DNA from: Peptococcaceae bacterium CEB3
GTDB lineage: Bacteria; Bacillota; Desulfitobacteriia; Desulfitobacteriales; Desulfitobacteriaceae
Direction of reading: 5' to 3'
Assembly: GCA_001029295.1 (NCBI GenBank)
Contig: LDXJ01000064.1
Coordinates: 521,840-585,839 of the forward strand
DNA length: 64,000 nucleotides
Below, piece after piece: positions 61,581-64,000 of this stretch (position 1 is the stretch's first letter; each line of letters begins with the position of its first letter). The position numbers and the translations under genes are program-made. The notes under the pieces were generated by a model. That model searched no databases and was not told the DNA's origin. It saw only the letters and a program-made list of their open reading frames with translations.

Positions 61581-61962
61581 CCGGTACATCCCTTTCCTCG
61601 ACTTCCACATACGAAGTGGGCGTTTCGTACAACCTGATGAATTTAACAGGCAATCCCGCCTTGCGTAACACCTGGACCGCCCACAGAGAAATATTTTCCG
61701 CCGTGGTTCGGAAAGGCAAAACTTCATTGAGAAACTGATGATCCACCCTGTTGATTATTTCGGTTTTTACAACCTCTTTCAATTCCTCAAAATCCATAAC
61801 CATCCCGTCATCTGAAGCACCTGGCCGCTCTCGGACAGCCCCGCAGACCCCCACTTGCAGTTTATAAGTGTGCCCGTGGATATTTCCGCAGTGTCCGTGA
61901 TGACCATCAAGTCTATGTGCCGCATCAAAGGTAAATTCTTTGACAATGGTAGCCAACGCCAT
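61573..61962 (-). CDS. queD: 6-carboxy-5,6,7,8-tetrahydropterin synthase QueD
   Basis: Makes 6-carboxytetrahydropterin from dihydroneopterin triphosphate. Seen: FDAAHRLDGHHGHCGNIHGHTYKLQVGV with the three zinc histidines and the catalytic Cys, MVMDFEELKEVV and the PTSYVEVEE end. ATG 61962 follows GGCGGAGG. Length 129. Overlaps queE; queC lies upstream across a 245-base gap. Confidence 0.96.
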   Translation of the reverse strand: MALATIVKEFTFDAAHRLDGHHGHCGNIHGHTYKLQVGVCGAVRERPGASDDGMVMDFEELKEVVKTEIINRVDHQFLNEVLPFRTTAENISLWAVQVLRKAGLPVKFIRLYETPTSYVEVEERDVPVD

Positions 61963-62207
61963 ACACCTTTACCTCCGCCAAAATTCTTACTGACAGAAAC
62001 TGTCCCACCCGCAATCTATGCGCAAAATCACCTTTGCAGAACAACCCCAACTGTTCTAATTATAGAGTACCCTCAATCATGATCCAGAGTAACCATCTTC
62101 GAGGCTCAACTGCTTCGGGGATCCATTGCTTTTTCGGGTACCGAGCATATTTTCGGAGCCTCCCGTGCTGCGGGAAGCACGAATGTCCCGGAAATTCATC
62201 CCCCGGG
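61963..62207 (-). other. Gap between queC and queD with hairpins
   Basis: On the - strand a TATAAT (about 62065-62060) precedes an AGAACA/TGTTCT hairpin (about 62057-62038) and a G-rich leader to queD. It looks like a separate promoter and leader, but I could not fit a preQ1 aptamer. Confidence 0.35.
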
Positions 62208-62900
62208 TCAGCTCTCTCCTCGAGACGCAGCCTGATAGGGTATGGGATCCTCGTAACCGGCCTCCCGAAAAGCCTTCAGCCTCAAGGTGCAGCTGTCACA
62301 GGTGCCGCAGGCCAGTTCCTCACCCTTGTAACAGGTCCAGGTCAGCTCATAATCGACTCCTAGTTTAAGGCCGAGTTTAATTTCGGCTGCTTTCGTCATG
62401 TGGATAAGCGGAGTATGGATTTTAATTTTCCTGCCATCCTGAACAGCACACACGGTACCAGCGTTAATGGCGCTTTCCATGGCATCTATGAATTCCTGTC
62501 TGCAATCTACATAGCCGGAGTAATCGACCTCGCTAACACCGATGAAAATATCCTGAGAGCCAATCGCTTCGGCGTAAGAAGCCGCAAAGGACAAAAATAT
62601 CATGTTGCGAGCGGGAACATAGGTGATGGGGATCCTATCTTTGTGTGGTTCGTTCTCCGGTACATCAATCCCCTTGTCCGTTAAGGCGGAACCGCCCCAG
62701 GCATCCATATTGGTCCTCACAACGATATGCTCTTTGACTCCCGCCTCTTGCGCGACCGCCTTAGCACATTCGAGCTCCCTGACATGCCGCTGGCCATAAT
62801 CAAAAGAAACGGCATGGAGTTCAAAGCCCTCGGACTTAGCTATGTAGAGTACAGTTGAGGAATCCATGCCCCCGGATAACAAAATTACCGCCTTTCTCAA
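62208..62900 (-). CDS. queC: 7-cyano-7-deazaguanine synthase QueC
   Basis: ATP-dependent enzyme that converts 7-carboxy-7-deazaguanine to preQ0. Seen: PP-loop [50 protein letters not shown] and the zinc site with [15 protein letters not shown] near residue 190. TTG at 62900 is 5 bases after AAAGGAGGG. Length 230. With queD and queE downstream it gives preQ0; queF and tgt are not in the window. Confidence 0.96.
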   Translation of the reverse strand: MRKAVILLSGGMDSSTVLYIAKSEGFELHAVSFDYGQRHVRELECAKAVAQEAGVKEHIVVRTNMDAWGGSALTDKGIDVPENEPHKDRIPITYVPARNMIFLSFAASYAEAIGSQDIFIGVSEVDYSGYVDCRQEFIDAMESAINAGTVCAVQDGRKIKIHTPLIHMTKAAEIKLGLKLGVDYELTWTCYKGEELACGTCDSCTLRLKAFREAGYEDPIPYQAASRGES

Positions 62901-62956
62901 ACCAACCCTCCTTTGCTCGTCCAGTTCTAGGTTACAGCCTATTATAGCATCAACTT

Positions 62957-62994
62957 GTTTAATCTACAGCCGCTCGTTTAACCTACAGCCGCCA
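62957..62994. repeat. Two-copy 19-base tandem repeat before queC
   Basis: GTTTAATCTACAGCCGCTC (62957-62975) and GTTTAACCTACAGCCGCCA (62976-62994). The TATAAT of a likely queC promoter on the - strand lies at about 62946-62941. Confidence 0.75.
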
Positions 62995-63122
62995 CTTTTC
63001 ACTCAGTTTTCGCTTAGTATATCCATACCCGGACGGTTAATTAATCGCCCCCTACTAATACTGTCGTGAATGTTTTGGCCTGTCACGTTAGATCGCCCTG
63101 ACTTTTACAGTTTGAAAAATGC

Positions 63123-63157
63123 GAAAAGCCCATAGGTGTTGAAACTACGGGCTTTTC
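63123..63157 (-). terminator. Hairpin after the transposase gene
   Basis: GAAAAGCCC (63123-63131) pairs with GGGCTTTTC (63149-63157), with TAG/CTA extending the stem inward. It is downstream of the transposase stop on the - strand. Confidence 0.7.
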
Positions 63158-63183
63158 TCTGATATGACCGTATTTGAATTTTG

Positions 63184-64000
63184 TTATGCTAAGGAGATAT
63201 TCTTCAGGAACTTATTAAACACCTCCTGCCGAAAATAGATGTTGTAGCAATCTGTGTCGTACGTATCCTGAATTAACTTGTAGTCCAGCGCGATTTCATC
63301 TTCGTCCGAAAATGCCAGCGTATCCACAAGTTTGCCTTTCTTGTCACGGACCTTTTGGAACGCGATCGCACCGCCGACATCGTCGAGGTGAATGATGCCG
63401 CCCTTCAAAACCTGACATGTCGCGACACCCAACGCTCTGGCTATACGCTCGGCTGACAGTGCCTTTTCGCCCATACGGTGCTGAATGATTCGAATGATGA
63501 GGAGCGCGACGAAGCAGATCTGGAAATGCGCACGGATATGCTCATTCTTGCGCACGAACACGGGTCTGGCATAAAAGTCTGTTTTCATAATCCTAAAGGA
63601 CTCCTCTATCCGCCAAAGGCCGCCGTACACTTGGCGCATTTTCCGCTCATCATAGTCAAGTTCGCTAGTGATGATACAAAAATAGCCGTCATACATTGCG
63701 TCTTTCTCCGCCTTTTCCCAATCCACGCTGCGCAGCTTTTTCGTATTCTCCAGAACCTCGCCGGTCTCCTTGTCAAAGATGTCTTCTCTTGTGTATTCGT
63801 CGACGCCTTTCTTAATGCCATAGGCATTGTTTTTGACGGAACGCGCGGCCTTTTCAAGTTTTTCCTCCCGCTTGCGCCTCGCCATGTCGGCTTCGGCCTT
63901 GCTCCAATACAGAAGAACTTTCCTTGTCCGTACTTCCTTTTTTCCGTCCTTGTCCTTACCCTCGTATTGTTCCTTGAACAGTTTGTATCTGTATGTGCCA
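63184..64000 (-). CDS. IS1634-family transposase, N-terminal part outside window
   Basis: DDE transposase of the IS1634/IS4 superfamily, which cuts and joins its element. Reading on the - strand, the frame is open from base 64000; visible are VRTRKVLLYWSKAEADMARRKREEKLEKA, YDGYFCIITSELDYDERKMRQVYGGLWRIEESFRIMKTDFYARPVFVRKNEHIRAHF (YREK-like region with the catalytic Glu) and a C-terminal helical end. The ATG at 63885 is only an internal codon. Stop at 63184. No internal stop seen, so it may be intact beyond the edge. Confidence 0.85.
   Translation of the reverse strand, partial: GTYRYKLFKEQYEGKDKDGKKEVRTRKVLLYWSKAEADMARRKREEKLEKAARSVKNNAYGIKKGVDEYTREDIFDKETGEVLENTKKLRSVDWEKAEKDAMYDGYFCIITSELDYDERKMRQVYGGLWRIEESFRIMKTDFYARPVFVRKNEHIRAHFQICFVALLIIRIIQHRMGEKALSAERIARALGVATCQVLKGGIIHLDDVGGAIAFQKVRDKKGKLVDTLAFSDEDEIALDYKLIQDTYDTDCYNIYFRQEVFNKFLKNISLA

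Larger units (their letters stand above)
63123..64000 (-). mobile_element. Partial IS1634/IS4-like insertion sequence
   Basis: Transposase gene plus downstream hairpin. The window ends inside the element, so only one end lies here; the exact boundary between the hairpin and about 63060 could not be fixed because the other terminal repeat is not visible. Confidence 0.6.

Noticed and set aside
62901..63060. Possible preQ1 riboswitch upstream of queC
   Set aside because: No C-rich hairpin loop with an A-rich tail could be fitted; only a tandem repeat and a TATAAT are clear.

Overview
The window looks like a chromosomal segment of a spore-forming, anaerobic Gram-positive bacterium of the Clostridia, closest in style to the Desulfitobacterium/Desulfosporosinus group of the Peptococcaceae. 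The evidence is the chain miaB-ylbF-mutS-mutL-miaA-hfq-typA-spoVK-ynbB, sporulation genes (SpoVK, a YtvI-like permease, DacF-type carboxypeptidase), strong AGGAGG ribosome sites with many GTG and TTG starts, a T-box leader, and a molybdenum-cofactor riboswitch. The species assignment is inference from gene content only.

Bases 1-30,600 are mostly core genes on the + strand: a DeoR-type regulator cut by the window edge, a metallo-beta-lactamase-fold hydrolase, a DegV lipid-binding protein, a cell-wall carboxypeptidase with a permease, then the tRNA-modification, mismatch-repair and hfq block. A hydantoinase-like protein and a zinc-ribbon histone-deacetylase-like protein sit between mutS and mutL. 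Next come typA, spoVK, ynbB, lepB, ddl, a divergent lexA/M23-peptidase pair, a Cys-rich small protein, a YeiH-type exporter and a CPBP protease.

Bases 30,800-43,600 form a + strand catabolic cluster: aldose-epimerase-like protein, DeoR regulator, two PfkB-type kinases, a class II bisphosphate aldolase, a sugar ABC importer lacking its own ATPase, and two zinc-type dehydrogenases. A UroD-family methyltransferase and a corrinoid protein, the latter broken by a frameshift, are mixed in. The second half (about 37-43 kb) looks more AT-rich than its surroundings. Convergent to it lies a citrate lyase set, citD-citE-citF, whose CitE is shortened and lacks family residues.

Bases 48,500-50,100 hold aroF on the - strand behind a T-box leader with a likely Phe (UUC) specifier. 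Bases 50,276-59,011 are an eight-gene - strand operon starting with a promoter, a Moco-type riboswitch and an intrinsic terminator. It encodes a BtuCD/MolBC-type ABC importer (one permease, one ATPase, two lipoprotein binding proteins), a TsaA-FmdE fusion, FmdE, a DUF364 protein and a radical SAM enzyme with a CX5CX2C cluster motif. The riboswitch ties these genes to molybdenum or tungsten supply, and this is the most interesting system in the window.

The right end carries an MFS exporter, a small YgaP-like membrane protein, the queuosine-precursor genes queC-queD-queE, and part of an IS1634-like transposase running off the edge. Many intergenic gaps contain short, degenerate two- to four-copy tandem repeats. 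Some of them reach into genes and seem to have shaped protein ends.
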